Source of the DNA: Alitiscatomonas aceti
Lineage (GTDB): Bacteria; Bacillota; Clostridia; Lachnospirales; Lachnospiraceae
NCBI RefSeq assembly: GCF_025567195.1
Contig: NZ_JAOQJF010000008.1
Location: 72,378-136,377, forward strand
Reading direction: 5' to 3'
DNA: 64,000 nt
The translations under genes and the position numbers were made by a program. Positions 46,025 through 54,677 of the stretch are shown here, in pieces (positions within the stretch are counted from its first letter, which is position 1; each line of letters starts with the position of its first letter). The notes under the pieces were generated by a model that saw only the letters and a program-made list of their open reading frames with translations, made no database searches and was not told where the DNA came from.

Positions 46025-46053
46025 TTGACTTTATTTTATTATAGTTTTATAAT
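46025..46053 (+). promoter_or_regulatory. Promoter of the D-peptidase cluster
   Basis: TTGACT (46025-46030) and TATAAT (46048-46053) are exactly 17 bases apart, about 60 bases before the M55 gene, which has AGGAGG. Its surroundings are extremely AT-rich. Confidence 0.78.
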
Positions 46054-46113
46054 GTTTCAACATAGAGTAATCTCACTACAAAATATATCTACGCATTCTT
46101 AAGGAGGATTATC

Positions 46114-46956
46114 ATGAAAATCTTTATTTCTGTCGACATGGAAGGTATGGCAGGCATCACGTCTCCGTCCCAGGAACGGGAAGAGACAGTTTCTTTCCGC
46201 CGGGCGCTCCATAACCAGGTCCGCTGGATCATTGAAGGGATCCAGGCATCTGAAAAAAATGGAGAGGTTGAGGAGATCACCATTGCCGATTCCCATGGAA
46301 GCGGAAGAAACCTTTCCTATGATGAACTGAGCCAGATGGATGACCGGATCAGCCTGGTCAGCGGCTCCCCGCGCCCGCAGTATATGGTTGCCTGTCTGGA
46401 TGAGACATATGACGTGGCGTTCTTTGCCGGATACCACGCCGGCCCCGGAGAGATCTGCGCCAATATGGATCACAGCTTCTATGGAAAGGTCGTTTCATGC
46501 CTGAAGATCAATGGAGCCTATATGAACGAGACCATTACCAACGCCGCCATTGCCGCCTCCTATAAAGTACCGGTGGGACTGGTCATCGGCGATTCCGGTC
46601 TGCGCAGGCAGCTGATCGATAAGGAAATGATGCCCTGGGTAAAATTTGTGACCACAAAAGAATCCCTTACCCGCTATGCGGCAAAGTTCCAGCCCCAGAG
46701 AAAGCTCCGCGAGGACACCATCTGTGCAGTGAAGGAGGTCCTGGCATCCGACTTAAAGAAGCTCCCCCTTTACGAGACAGCCGTTTCGCCCGTTCTGGGC
46801 ATTGATTTTAAATCAACAGCCATGGCCGATGCCGTTGCCCTGACTCCGGGCGTAAGACGCTTAAGCGGCACTGAGGTGGAGATCACCTGCGCCGATATGA
46901 AGGAACTGGCCTGCGGGATCTCCGCACTCACAAGCCTCTCCGGAACCGCCAGCTAA
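46114..46956 (+). CDS. dppA: M55-family D-aminopeptidase (DppA-like)
   Basis: DppA is a zinc aminopeptidase that cleaves D-Ala-D-Ala and D-Ala-Gly type peptides and assembles as a ring decamer. The 280-residue protein has the metal and fold motifs VDMEGMAGI (Asp8, Glu10), EEITIADSHGSGRNL (Asp and His near 58-60), FFAGYHAGPGEICANMDHSFYGKV (His near 110 and 118) and the catalytic-region NETITNAAIAASYKVPVGLVIGD. In Bacillus it is expressed early in sporulation with a dipeptide permease; here no permease is adjacent. It starts the rightward cluster of peptidases. Confidence 0.94.
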   Translation: MKIFISVDMEGMAGITSPSQEREETVSFRRALHNQVRWIIEGIQASEKNGEVEEITIADSHGSGRNLSYDELSQMDDRISLVSGSPRPQYMVACLDETYDVAFFAGYHAGPGEICANMDHSFYGKVVSCLKINGAYMNETITNAAIAASYKVPVGLVIGDSGLRRQLIDKEMMPWVKFVTTKESLTRYAAKFQPQRKLREDTICAVKEVLASDLKKLPLYETAVSPVLGIDFKSTAMADAVALTPGVRRLSGTEVEITCADMKELACGISALTSLSGTAS

Positions 46957-47050
46957 GGGTCCCGGAATCTTTATCCGGCTGCCCGGTCCCGCGGGAGGAC
47001 GCCGCCGGAAGCAGCCCATGACCGGCATATGAAAGGGGGAAATCTGAACC

Positions 47051-47647
47051 ATGTATGGAAATCGGATCCGGGAAGCCCGGAAGAAAAAAGGAATGACTTT
47101 GAAACAGGTCGCAGACGCGACCGGATATACCATCGGGCATATCTCCCAGATCGAACGGAATCTGAAATCTCCGTCGCTTTCTGCCCTGAGAAAGATCGCC
47201 GCCTGCCTGGAATGCTCTGAGGTCTGGCTCATCATGGGCGGATCCGACGACGCTCCCCTGGCACAGGCAGATGGAGAAGGCGACTCCCGGAAGTCCTACC
47301 TAATCCGCAAAGAGAACCGGATCCCCATGAAGATCCCCGAGATCGATGTCTCCTACTCCATCTTCACCCCCTCTCGCCTCCCGAACGGAAGGGAAGCGAA
47401 GATCACCGGTCTTATGGTCCGTGTACAGCCGGGCCACTGGGTCACAGAGCGCATGATCTCCCACAGCACATACGATGAAAGCCTTCTGCTTTTAAAGGGA
47501 GAGATGGAGCTCCACATGGACAACAGCGTATACACGATCCATGAGGGCGACAGCTTCTATATTCCCAGCGGCAGCCTGCACAACTATATGAACCGATCAA
47601 AGGAAGAGGCGGTCATCGTCGTCTACTTCTCACAATTAGTATACTAA
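47051..47647 (+). CDS. XRE-cupin transcriptional regulator
   Basis: The 198-residue regulator joins an N-terminal HTH (RIREARKKKGMTLKQVADATGYTIGHISQIERNLKSPSLSALRKIAACLE, residues 5-54) to a C-terminal cupin domain (about 120-195) with LLLLKGEMELHMDNSVYTIHEGDSFYIPSGSLHNYMN. Such proteins sense a small ligand, often an amino acid or polyamine, in the cupin. It sits between the D-aminopeptidase and M19 dipeptidase (94 and 13 bases) and probably controls this cluster. GGGGG precedes ATG 47051. Confidence 0.9.
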   Translation: MYGNRIREARKKKGMTLKQVADATGYTIGHISQIERNLKSPSLSALRKIAACLECSEVWLIMGGSDDAPLAQADGEGDSRKSYLIRKENRIPMKIPEIDVSYSIFTPSRLPNGREAKITGLMVRVQPGHWVTERMISHSTYDESLLLLKGEMELHMDNSVYTIHEGDSFYIPSGSLHNYMNRSKEEAVIVVYFSQLVY

Positions 47648-47660
47648 GGAAGCTGTAACT

Positions 47661-48659
47661 ATGAAATACATCATTGACGGACATTATGATATTCTCATGG
47701 ACGTGGCCGCCCGCCGGAAAAAAGGCGAGCGCCAGGTCATCCGGAGGCGTTACTATCCCGCCTTCCAGAAGGGCGGCGTGACCGGTATCGTCGCCTCCAT
47801 TTTTGTGGACAGCCAGTACCTACCTTATGGGGCCCTTTCTGTGGCCATGGAGCAGATCTCGGCCCTCCACTGCGAGATCGAGGAGACCCCGGACCTTCTC
47901 ATGCTCTGCACCAGCGCAGACGACTTCCTCCGGGCCGCCGAAACCGGACGGATCGGCTTTCTTCTCTCCTTTGAGGGAGCAGAGCCCGTTTCCTCCTGCC
48001 TCCTGCTCCACGGCTTTTATGCCGCAGGCGTCCGTGGACTGGGCCTGGCCTGGAGCCGCAGAAACGCTGCGGCTGACGGCTGCGACTTTTCCGGCAGCCT
48101 GAAAAAAGGCGGCCTTACGGAGTTTGGCCGGGAGCTGGTGAAGGAAGCCGAAGACCTTCATATGATCCTGGACCTCAGCCATTTAAGCGACGAAGGGGTG
48201 GAGGACGTGCTCTCCATCACCTCCTGCCCGGTGATCGCCTCCCACTCCAACTCCAGGACCGTCGCCGGCAGCAACCGGAACCTGACCGACTGCCAGATGC
48301 GGGAGATCGCCAGCCGCGGCGGAACGGTGGGACTCAACGGGTGCAGTCTCCTGACCGCCGGTCCCGGTGTTTCCCCCGACCAGAACGGACTGACCGCCCA
48401 TCTGGATCATATGACAGAGATCATGGGAGAGGACCATGTGGCCTTTGGCTTTGATTTCTGCGACTCATTTTTTGCGGACGACCTGTCCTCGTCCACGGAC
48501 CAGATGCCGGAGCGCCCCTTTGATATCCTCTCCAGAGCCCACGAGGACCTTCCGGCCTTCCTGGACCATTTAAGGCAGCACGGGTATACAGAAAGCCATC
48601 TGGCAAAGCTGGCCGGGGAAAACTGGCTCCATACCTTCCGTCACATTTTAAAACACTGA
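47661..48659 (+). CDS. M19-family membrane-dipeptidase-like enzyme
   Basis: The 332-residue zinc dipeptidase has IIDGHYDILMDV (metal His/Asp near residues 7-9), the bridging Glu in LLSFEGAEPV near 105, DLSHLSDEGVEDVL (His near 173) and VIASHSNSRTVAGSNRNL (His near 193), the usual M19 ligands. M19 enzymes split dipeptides and accept a D-residue at the C-terminal side. No signal peptide is present, so it acts in the cytoplasm. It follows the regulator by 13 bases and precedes the S12 gene by 22. Confidence 0.93.
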   Translation: MKYIIDGHYDILMDVAARRKKGERQVIRRRYYPAFQKGGVTGIVASIFVDSQYLPYGALSVAMEQISALHCEIEETPDLLMLCTSADDFLRAAETGRIGFLLSFEGAEPVSSCLLLHGFYAAGVRGLGLAWSRRNAAADGCDFSGSLKKGGLTEFGRELVKEAEDLHMILDLSHLSDEGVEDVLSITSCPVIASHSNSRTVAGSNRNLTDCQMREIASRGGTVGLNGCSLLTAGPGVSPDQNGLTAHLDHMTEIMGEDHVAFGFDFCDSFFADDLSSSTDQMPERPFDILSRAHEDLPAFLDHLRQHGYTESHLAKLAGENWLHTFRHILKH

Positions 48660-48681
48660 TATTTCTGAAAGGATACGACCA

Positions 48682-50223
48682 ATGAACACAAATGTAAGCA
48701 AACAGCTCGATGATCTTTTCCGCGTATGGGACAACGGCCTCTGCCCGGGAGCCCAGGTGCTGATCCGCCAGCACGGCGAAACTGTTTATGAAAAATGCTT
48801 TGGCTACGGAAACCTGGAGAACCAGCTGAAGATCAAAAACGACAGCATCCTGCACGTGGCCTCCATCTCCAAGGAGTTCACCGTCCTCTCCATCCTCCTT
48901 CTCTGGAAGGAAGGGAAGCTGGGCCTGGACGACGATATCCGTAAATATGTGGGAGAATATATCAACATCGAAGAGCCCATTACCGTGCGCCAGATGATGA
49001 ACAATGTCAGCGGCCTCAGGGACCAGTGGGAGCTTTTATTCATGCGCAGCATCACCATCAACGACCAGATCACCATGGACGACATCAACACCACCATCCG
49101 GCTCCAGAAGCACTTAAACTTCAAGCCCCAGTCCAGATATCTTTACAGCAACACGGGCTTCCATCTTCTGGCGCTGATCGTTGAAAAGCTGTCCGGCATG
49201 AGTTTCCCGCAGTTTGCCAGAGAACGGATCTTCAAGCCTCTCGGCATGGAGCACACCTTCGTCCGGGAAAGCTACACCCAGATCGTTCCCAACCTGGTCT
49301 ACTCCTACCAGGATGACGGCAACGGAAATTACTATTATAATCCCTTAAACTATTGCGTTTACGGCCCCACCTCCGTCAATACATGTGCCTCCGATCTCAG
49401 TAAGATCCTGGACGAGTACATCCATCCCCAGGTCATCGACCCGGAGATCATTGCCCTGATGAAGACCCCGGCCATCTTAAGCGACGGAACGGCTGCGGAA
49501 TACTGCGGCGGCCTCATGACCCATAAGCTCCACGGACTGGATGTGTTCGGCCACGGCGGCGCCGATGCCGCTTACCGCGGACAGGTATCCTGTATCCCGG
49601 AAAAGGAGCTGGAGGTGATCCTGTTAAGCAATACCACCACCCGCGTCATGGCAAAAATGGCCGATAAGGCTGCCTGCATCGTTCTTGGGCTTCCGGACTG
49701 CACCGAGCCCGCTGTGCCGGAGCACAAAGAGGCTCCCGCCCATGCCGGTCTGTTTGCTGCCTCCCTTCCCGATGATCCGCTGTTTGTAAACATCCTGGAC
49801 CATGACGGAACGCTCTTTATGAAGAGAGAATGGTGCGAAACTGAACTGGTCAGGACCGAAGACGGCGGCTACCGGGTCGGCACTCTGGACGAGGTGATCT
49901 ACTTCACAGAGGAAGGAATCCTTTACCGCCTTCCGGCCCGCGTGGTAAAAATGACGCCGGTCTCCCCGGCCGATCCCTCTCTTTTTGAGGAAGGCCATTA
50001 CTACGATGAGGAGACTGACGCCCACGTTACTCTTGAAAAAACAGAAAACGGCTGCGCCCTCTGTATGCTCCGTTATGGAAAATCAGAGCTTTACAGGAAC
50101 GCAGCCGGAGAAAACATCTTCAGCTTCGGCCCGGATCTTACGATGTATGTGAAGCCGGAAAACGGCTCCCTCATCCTGGACGGAGGCCGGATCAAAAATA
50201 TCGTACTGAAGAAGGTGGACTAG
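48682..50223 (+). CDS. S12-family serine hydrolase (class C beta-lactamase/D-aminopeptidase fold)
   Basis: The 513-residue protein has the SxxK motif at Ser61-Lys64 (LHVASISKEFTV), the Tyr motif YSNTGFHLLA near residue 153 and the third-box HGG (GHGGADAAYRGQ) near 294. Residues about 350-513 form an extra beta-rich C-terminal region, as in bacterial D-aminopeptidases of family S12. No signal peptide is seen, which argues against a secreted penicillin-binding protein or beta-lactamase and for an intracellular peptidase or esterase. In context it probably handles D-amino-acid peptides. It overlaps the convergent transporter gene by 4 bases. Confidence 0.87.
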   Translation: MNTNVSKQLDDLFRVWDNGLCPGAQVLIRQHGETVYEKCFGYGNLENQLKIKNDSILHVASISKEFTVLSILLLWKEGKLGLDDDIRKYVGEYINIEEPITVRQMMNNVSGLRDQWELLFMRSITINDQITMDDINTTIRLQKHLNFKPQSRYLYSNTGFHLLALIVEKLSGMSFPQFARERIFKPLGMEHTFVRESYTQIVPNLVYSYQDDGNGNYYYNPLNYCVYGPTSVNTCASDLSKILDEYIHPQVIDPEIIALMKTPAILSDGTAAEYCGGLMTHKLHGLDVFGHGGADAAYRGQVSCIPEKELEVILLSNTTTRVMAKMADKAACIVLGLPDCTEPAVPEHKEAPAHAGLFAASLPDDPLFVNILDHDGTLFMKREWCETELVRTEDGGYRVGTLDEVIYFTEEGILYRLPARVVKMTPVSPADPSLFEEGHYYDEETDAHVTLEKTENGCALCMLRYGKSELYRNAAGENIFSFGPDLTMYVKPENGSLILDGGRIKNIVLKKVD

Positions 50224-51161
50224 ATCAGTCCCACACTCTTCATAAAGAAGATCCACCCAAACAGGGTCCCAACGGCGACGACGGTGCTGATGACCACGAA
50301 CTGGCCAGCCAGCTCGCCGTCGCCGCCCATGTTCTGGGCCATGGGATAAGAGGCAGCAGCCACCGGCGTTCCGTAGATCGCCACCAGAAGGAACAGCTCC
50401 AGATCCCGGAGGCCAAAGGCGTAGCCCAGGGCCAGCATCACCGCAGGAAGCACCAAAAGCTTTAAGGACAGGGCCGGTACCAGGTATTTCAGGTTGCCGC
50501 GGATGGCATTGAAGTGAAGTGTCCCGCCCAGGACGAACAGGGCCACTGGCGAGGTGGCGTCCGCAAAGGCCGCAATGGGTGTTAAAAGGCTCTTGGGCAC
50601 ATGGATGCCCAGGAAGAAAAACACCAGACCCACCATAGCCCCCTGGAGCAGCGGATTTTTCACCACATTGACCAGGATCGTCTTCACGTCTGTTTTCCCT
50701 TCTGAATTGAACATTTCCAGGATCACCACAGAAGTCGTATTATAAATGGTAATTACCACAGTCACCACCATGGCCGCCACAGAGGAGGCCACATCCCCGA
50801 ACACAGAAACAGTCAGAGGAAGACCGAACAGGACGAAATTGCTCCGGTAAATGGCCTGGATGATCACGCCCCTTCTGGGATTCTCCTTTACCAGCCTGGG
50901 GACCGTGAGCACCAGGATCACCTCCAGCACCAGGATACTGACGCCGCAGAAAATCAGCATCACTGGTCTGGGAAGGGAACTGCCGTCAGCCTTATAAATG
51001 TTATAGAAGGTCATAAACGGATAAAAGACCTTAAAAACCATCTTATTCAGCTGCTGGAGAAAGTCCTCCTTTACCACTCCCTTGATCTTCATCACATATC
51101 CGAAGGTAATGTAACAGAGAAATGGGACAACCGCGTTGACCGCTACCAAAAAGCTTTCCAT
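50220..51161 (-). CDS. AEC-family (auxin efflux carrier-like) transporter
   Basis: The 313-residue protein has about ten hydrophobic spans and the AEC family pattern: N-terminal VPFLCYITFGYVMKIKGVV, central YRSNFVLFGLPLTVSVFG and C-terminal half repeat with ATSPVALFVLGGTLHF and YGTPVAAASYPMAQNMGGD. AEC proteins move organic acids or amino-acid-like anions. It is last in the ddl-murI-DUF1934 operon (30-base gap), so it may export or import a metabolite of cell-wall D-amino-acid supply; substrate unknown. Confidence 0.9.
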   Translation of the reverse strand: MESFLVAVNAVVPFLCYITFGYVMKIKGVVKEDFLQQLNKMVFKVFYPFMTFYNIYKADGSSLPRPVMLIFCGVSILVLEVILVLTVPRLVKENPRRGVIIQAIYRSNFVLFGLPLTVSVFGDVASSVAAMVVTVVITIYNTTSVVILEMFNSEGKTDVKTILVNVVKNPLLQGAMVGLVFFFLGIHVPKSLLTPIAAFADATSPVALFVLGGTLHFNAIRGNLKYLVPALSLKLLVLPAVMLALGYAFGLRDLELFLLVAIYGTPVAAASYPMAQNMGGDGELAGQFVVISTVVAVGTLFGWIFFMKSVGLI

Positions 51162-51191
51162 ATTCTGTCTTCCTCTCTTTCTTCTCCGTCC

Positions 51192-51635
51192 TTAATCCAG
51201 GCTCCAGGGACCGTTTCCCTTATCCCTGGCGTAAATTTCAAGGCCGCAGCCGGAAATGTATTCGCCGTTCATTTCCAGGGCATAGGAAATGACGATCCCC
51301 ATGGATGTCTCATCTTCCTCCACCTCCAGGGCTGAGGTGGTGATCCCCAGGATGATCAGTCCCACCGGCGTCATATAGTTGCACATGTGCTTTTTCCCGC
51401 ACTCAAAGGTCATATGGGTGTCCACCAGTCCCCTCTTGGTCACCTCCACCTTATCCGGCCAGATCTTCACGATATTGTGGGTCTGGTCTCCGCCCTCCAC
51501 AATGGTCTCGTCATAGATCAGATATTTTTTTCCATTCTTTTCATTAAAGGTCCCCGCAGTGATCATCTCGATCACGTCATTCTCGTCGTCCATGAACTGG
51601 GTCCCCTTGACTCTTACCAGAACATCTTTTGTCAT
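51192..51635 (-). CDS. DUF1934 (YwiB-like) protein
   Basis: The 147-residue beta-rich protein matches DUF1934/YwiB, a lipocalin-like barrel of unknown function: VLVRVKGTQFMDDENDVIEMITAGTFNEKNGKKYLIYDE at the N terminus and TPVGLIILGITTSALEVEEDETSMGIVISYALEMNGEYISGCGLEI in the second half. It lies nine bases after murI in the same direction. No catalytic motif is visible. Its steady association with cell-wall genes is noted in this window only. Confidence 0.85.
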   Translation of the reverse strand: MTKDVLVRVKGTQFMDDENDVIEMITAGTFNEKNGKKYLIYDETIVEGGDQTHNIVKIWPDKVEVTKRGLVDTHMTFECGKKHMCNYMTPVGLIILGITTSALEVEEDETSMGIVISYALEMNGEYISGCGLEIYARDKGNGPWSLD

Positions 51636-51644
51636 CTGTTGCTC

Positions 51645-52466
51645 CTAATATTTCTCAATGTCGATCAGCATGGTATCCTTCACCTTCCCGGGAAGGATAA
51701 ACCCGGCAAAGGAGCTGAATTTTTCTGCCATATCGCTCACATAAAACTGGTACTTTTCCTCCACCCGGACTTCCTGATCCCCGTCGCAGTCCATCTCCAT
51801 GGACCGGAGAAGAGTCCTGAGCTGCACCGCCGTCTCATAGGCCGGATTCACCAGCGTCACCTCGTCTCCCATGGTGCGGGCGATGGTGGAGCGGATCAGA
51901 GGATAATGGGTACAGCCCATGACCAGGGTATCGATGTATTTTTCCTTCAGCACCGACAGATACCGGGAGGCGATCTCGTCCGTCACAGTATCGTGGAGAA
52001 GCCCCTCCTCCACCAGAGGAACGAACAGGGGGCAGGCCTTTCCGAATACCTCCACCGCCGGATTCATGCTTTTTAAAACAGAGGAATACGCTTTGCTGTT
52101 GATGGTCCCGTCGGTCCCGATCACTCCGATCCTCCCGTTTTTTGTGGCGGAGACCGCCGCCCTGGCCCCGGCGTTGATCACGCCGATGATGGGGATATCC
52201 TCAGACCGTCTCAGGGCGTCCAGGGCATAGGAGGACGCCGTATTGCAGGCGATGACGATGGCCTTCACTCCCTTGGACCGCAAAAAGCGCATAATCTGCT
52301 CCGAAAAACGGATCACCGTATCCTGGGATTTTGTCCCGTAGGGAAGGCGGGCCGTATCCCCGAAATAAACGATCCTCTCGTCCGGAAGCTGGCGCATCAC
52401 CTCTCTGGCCACCGTGAGCCCTCCCACGCCGGAATCAAAGATCCCGATGGGTGCATTCTTATCCAT
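51645..52466 (-). CDS. murI: Glutamate racemase
   Basis: MurI makes D-glutamate for peptidoglycan from L-glutamate without cofactor. The 273-residue protein has IGIFDSGVGGLTVAREV, the first catalytic Cys74 in AIVIACNTASS and the second in VMGCTHYPLI near residue 184. Asp10 and His (CTHYP) are also present. It lies nine bases after ddl, forming a D-amino-acid supply operon. Confidence 0.96.
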   Translation of the reverse strand: MDKNAPIGIFDSGVGGLTVAREVMRQLPDERIVYFGDTARLPYGTKSQDTVIRFSEQIMRFLRSKGVKAIVIACNTASSYALDALRRSEDIPIIGVINAGARAAVSATKNGRIGVIGTDGTINSKAYSSVLKSMNPAVEVFGKACPLFVPLVEEGLLHDTVTDEIASRYLSVLKEKYIDTLVMGCTHYPLIRSTIARTMGDEVTLVNPAYETAVQLRTLLRSMEMDCDGDQEVRVEEKYQFYVSDMAEKFSSFAGFILPGKVKDTMLIDIEKY

Positions 52467-52475
52467 AATAAGCGC

Positions 52476-53540
52476 CTACCTTTCGTAGCGCTTGAGCGCA
52501 TGTTCCAGAAGATCGTCCACCAGCTTCTCTTTTCCCACGCCTCTGGCCTCCCAGAGCATGGGGTACATACTGATGGCCGTAAAGCCGGGCATGGTATTGA
52601 TCTCATTGAAGACCACCTCCCCGTCCTCCTTTACGAAGAAGTCCACCCGGGAAAGGCCATAGCCGTCCACAGCCTTAAAAATACGCACTGCCGACTCCCG
52701 GATCTCCTCCGCCGCGTTTCCCGGAAGCTCCGGATCCACCACGGTCCTGGAATCGGAATTATAATATTTGGCGTCAAAATCATAGAAATCGGCCGCCGCC
52801 AGGATCTCTCCCACGCCGGAGGCCCGTACCTCCTCTTTTCCTCCGCCAAAGACCGCGCACTCCACCTCGTGGCCCACGATCATCTCCTCCACCAGGATCC
52901 GCCGGTCATGGAGCGCCGCCTCCTTAAGGCCGTTTTCCAGGGACTTCCGGTCGTCGGCCCGGGACACGCCCCTGGAGGAGCCTGCGTTGGACGGCTTTAT
53001 GAACACCGGATACGGAAACGCGTCCTCTACCCGTTTTGCCACCTGGTCCATCTGCTCCAGCTCTTCCTTCATCACCGGCACGTATTCTGCCTGGCGAATC
53101 CCCAGGTTCTTTACGATCAGCTTCGTGGACAGCTTATCCATGGACACGGCGGAGGCTAAGACGCCGCAGCCCACATAGGGGATCTGCGCCAGCTCCAGGA
53201 TCCCCTGGACCGTGCCGTCCTCCCCGTAAAGGCCGTGGAGCACCGGGAACACCACGTCCACCGGGATTTTTTCTGCCTTTCCGTGGCGGATCACCCATAA
53301 GACCTTTTCTGTGGCGTCCGGGGAAAGAACGGCTCTGGAGCCGCTGGTCCTCCAGGTGTCATTTTTCACTTCATCCAGAGAGTCCACCTTAAGCCAGCGG
53401 CCCTCCTCTGTGATCCCCACCAGGATCACATTGTATTTTTCCTTATTGATATTGGCTGCCACATTCTGGACAGACATACAGGAGACCACATGCTCCGAAG
53501 ACTGCCCGCCAAACAGGGCTACCACATTTAATTTTTCCAT
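52476..53540 (-). CDS. ddl: D-alanine-D-alanine ligase
   Basis: Ddl joins two D-alanines with ATP for the peptidoglycan pentapeptide. The 354-residue ATP-grasp protein shows VALFGGQSSEHVVSCMSV, VFPVLHGLYGEDGTVQGILEL, the ATP-grasp PVFIKPSNAGSSRGVS near residue 170 and FNEINTMPGFTAISMYPMLW at the C terminus. I chose ATG 53540 (MEKLNVVALFGG); the long in-frame extension to 53915 covers the promoter and is not coding. Residues LYGEDG in the omega-loop region include the Tyr expected for a D-Ala rather than D-Lac ligase, so this is not a vancomycin-resistance type by that residue. Confidence 0.95.
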   Translation of the reverse strand: MEKLNVVALFGGQSSEHVVSCMSVQNVAANINKEKYNVILVGITEEGRWLKVDSLDEVKNDTWRTSGSRAVLSPDATEKVLWVIRHGKAEKIPVDVVFPVLHGLYGEDGTVQGILELAQIPYVGCGVLASAVSMDKLSTKLIVKNLGIRQAEYVPVMKEELEQMDQVAKRVEDAFPYPVFIKPSNAGSSRGVSRADDRKSLENGLKEAALHDRRILVEEMIVGHEVECAVFGGGKEEVRASGVGEILAAADFYDFDAKYYNSDSRTVVDPELPGNAAEEIRESAVRIFKAVDGYGLSRVDFFVKEDGEVVFNEINTMPGFTAISMYPMLWEARGVGKEKLVDDLLEHALKRYER

Positions 53541-53642
53541 ATTGATCTGCTGCTTCCTTTCATGGTTGATGGGCCGGAAGAGCCTTCCATGGGCCGGACG
53601 ATGGATCTCCTCCCTCGCCTGTTCTCTCCGCGGCGTCAATTC

Positions 53643-53672
53643 GTTTAAATTATAGCACAACAGGCAATAATT
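53643..53672 (+). promoter_or_regulatory. Sigma-F-type promoter of spoIIR
   Basis: GTTTA (53643-53647), 15 bases, and GGCAATAATT (53663-53672) match the forespore sigma-F consensus (GYWTA-N15-GGnRAnAnTW) at every defined position. It lies 38 bases before the spoIIR start and overlaps the leftward ddl promoter. SpoIIR is known to be under sigma-F control. Confidence 0.85.
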
Positions 53673-53676
53673 ACAA
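53649..53676 (-). promoter_or_regulatory. ddl operon promoter
   Basis: TTGTAA (53671-53676) and TATAAT (53649-53654) are 16 bases apart on the minus strand. The leader to ddl is about 100 bases. Confidence 0.7.
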
Positions 53677-53709
53677 ATAGCAAAATCGTATAAAAAACTG
53701 GAGGAGCTC

Positions 53710-54474
53710 ATGAAAAAGAAATGGTATATCTGCCTGTCCATGACACTGGCACTGATGGTCTTTTTAACGGCCATGAACGGTCTGAGGAGAAAGGAGGAGG
53801 CCCTGGCCTCGCGGATCGCGCCAAAGGTCCTGCGGTTCCATGTGCTGGCCAACAGCGATTCCCCTAAAGACCAGGCTTTGAAGCTGGAGGTAAAGGACCT
53901 CCTTCTGGATACCATCCGCCAGGGCCTGGGATCAGAAACGGCGCAGGGGCCGGAGCAGGGCGCAGGAAATCCTCCGCCGGAAGGACCCGGGACAGAGGCA
54001 GGAGACAGCCTTACAAAAGACCAGACGGCCTCCTACATCCTGGAGCATAAAGCATTTCTGGAGGAGACGGCGGAAGCATACATGGAAAGCCGCGGTTTCT
54101 CCTATGGCGCGGATATCCGCCTGGAGCAGTGTCTGTTCCCGGAAAAAACCTACGGGGACATGACCTTCCCGGCGGGGACCTACGACGCGGTCCGGGTGCT
54201 TTTAGGGGAAGGAAAGGGGAAAAATTTCTGGTGCGTCCTCTATCCCTCCCTCTGCTATGTGGACAGCACCCACGCCGTGATGCCGGAGGACTCCAGGGAC
54301 CAGCTGAAGGCCCTGCTTCCCGAGGACGATTTTTCCGCCCTCATGCGGGCCAGGCACCCGTCCGCGCTCCGCCTTCCCGGGCATGAAAAAACGGGACAGA
54401 AGGCGTCAGAGGACGCTCTGCCCCGCGTTACGGTACGGTTTAAGCTGGCGGAAATACTCGGCAGGAGGAATTAA
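53710..54474 (+). CDS. spoIIR: Stage II sporulation protein R
   Basis: SpoIIR is made in the forespore and secreted to the intermembrane space, where it triggers SpoIIGA to process pro-sigma-E in the mother cell. The 254-residue protein has an N-terminal signal/anchor helix (residues 5-24, WYICLSMTLALMVFLTAMNG) and the family blocks RIAPKVLRFHVLANSDSPKDQALKLEVKDLLLD, FLEETAEAYMESRGFSY and MTFPAGTYDAVRVLLGEGKGKNFWCVLYPSLCYVD. A Gly/Pro/Glu-rich insertion (about residues 78-105) lengthens it compared with Bacillus. GGAGGAG precedes ATG 53710. It overlaps the convergent small gene by 4 bases. Confidence 0.95.
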   Translation: MKKKWYICLSMTLALMVFLTAMNGLRRKEEALASRIAPKVLRFHVLANSDSPKDQALKLEVKDLLLDTIRQGLGSETAQGPEQGAGNPPPEGPGTEAGDSLTKDQTASYILEHKAFLEETAEAYMESRGFSYGADIRLEQCLFPEKTYGDMTFPAGTYDAVRVLLGEGKGKNFWCVLYPSLCYVDSTHAVMPEDSRDQLKALLPEDDFSALMRARHPSALRLPGHEKTGQKASEDALPRVTVRFKLAEILGRRN

Positions 54475-54674
54475 TCTGAACTGCCGCTGATATAATCGTC
54501 AATATCCTGTACGATACAATGGTCTCCCATTGTATGGAGTGATTCAAAATACTTTATAATATATCTGTAAACACCATGTTCATCAAAAAGCCTTGCCACA
54601 TCCGCACCGGAGAGTCCCTTAAAATGACGGTACCGCTCCATGCAGTAGACCAGGAACGCTAATTCTCTGCTCAT
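54471..54674 (-). CDS. DUF3791-like small protein
   Basis: The 67-residue protein (LAFLVYCMERYRHFKGLSGADVARLFDEHGVYRYIIKYFESLHTMGDHCIVQDIDDYI) resembles DUF3791, a small helical family often found beside DUF3990-type genes in Clostridia and suspected to be part of toxin-antitoxin-like units. No DUF3990 partner is present here. It starts three bases after the next small gene, so the two are coupled. Confidence 0.7.
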   Translation of the reverse strand: MSRELAFLVYCMERYRHFKGLSGADVARLFDEHGVYRYIIKYFESLHTMGDHCIVQDIDDYISGSSD

Positions 54675-54677
54675 CGC

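Larger units (their letters stand above)
45806..46113. other. Gap between IS110 transposase and the D-aminopeptidase gene
   Basis: The left half is probably the right flank of the IS, with a CGGAG-TCGC-CTCCG hairpin and TCTTTTTT (45946-45967). The right half is very AT-rich, with repeated AGTATAAT words near 45977 and 45994 and the promoter at 46025-46053. No gene seen. Confidence 0.6.

Noticed and set aside
45878..46102. 74-codon frame after the IS transposase
   Set aside because: It spans a terminator and the promoter at 46025-46053 and has no ribosome site or recognisable content.
48682..50223. Beta-lactamase resistance gene
   Set aside because: The S12 fold is present but there is no signal peptide, an extra C-terminal region is present and the neighbours are peptidases, so resistance cannot be claimed.
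52476..53540. Vancomycin-type D-Ala-D-Lac ligase
   Set aside because: The omega-loop Tyr (LYGEDG) is that of ordinary D-Ala-D-Ala ligases and no vanH or vanX neighbour exists.
52476..53915. 479-residue extended ddl start
   Set aside because: The extension covers the ddl and spoIIR promoters and lacks family similarity; ATG 53540 starts the typical Ddl N terminus.
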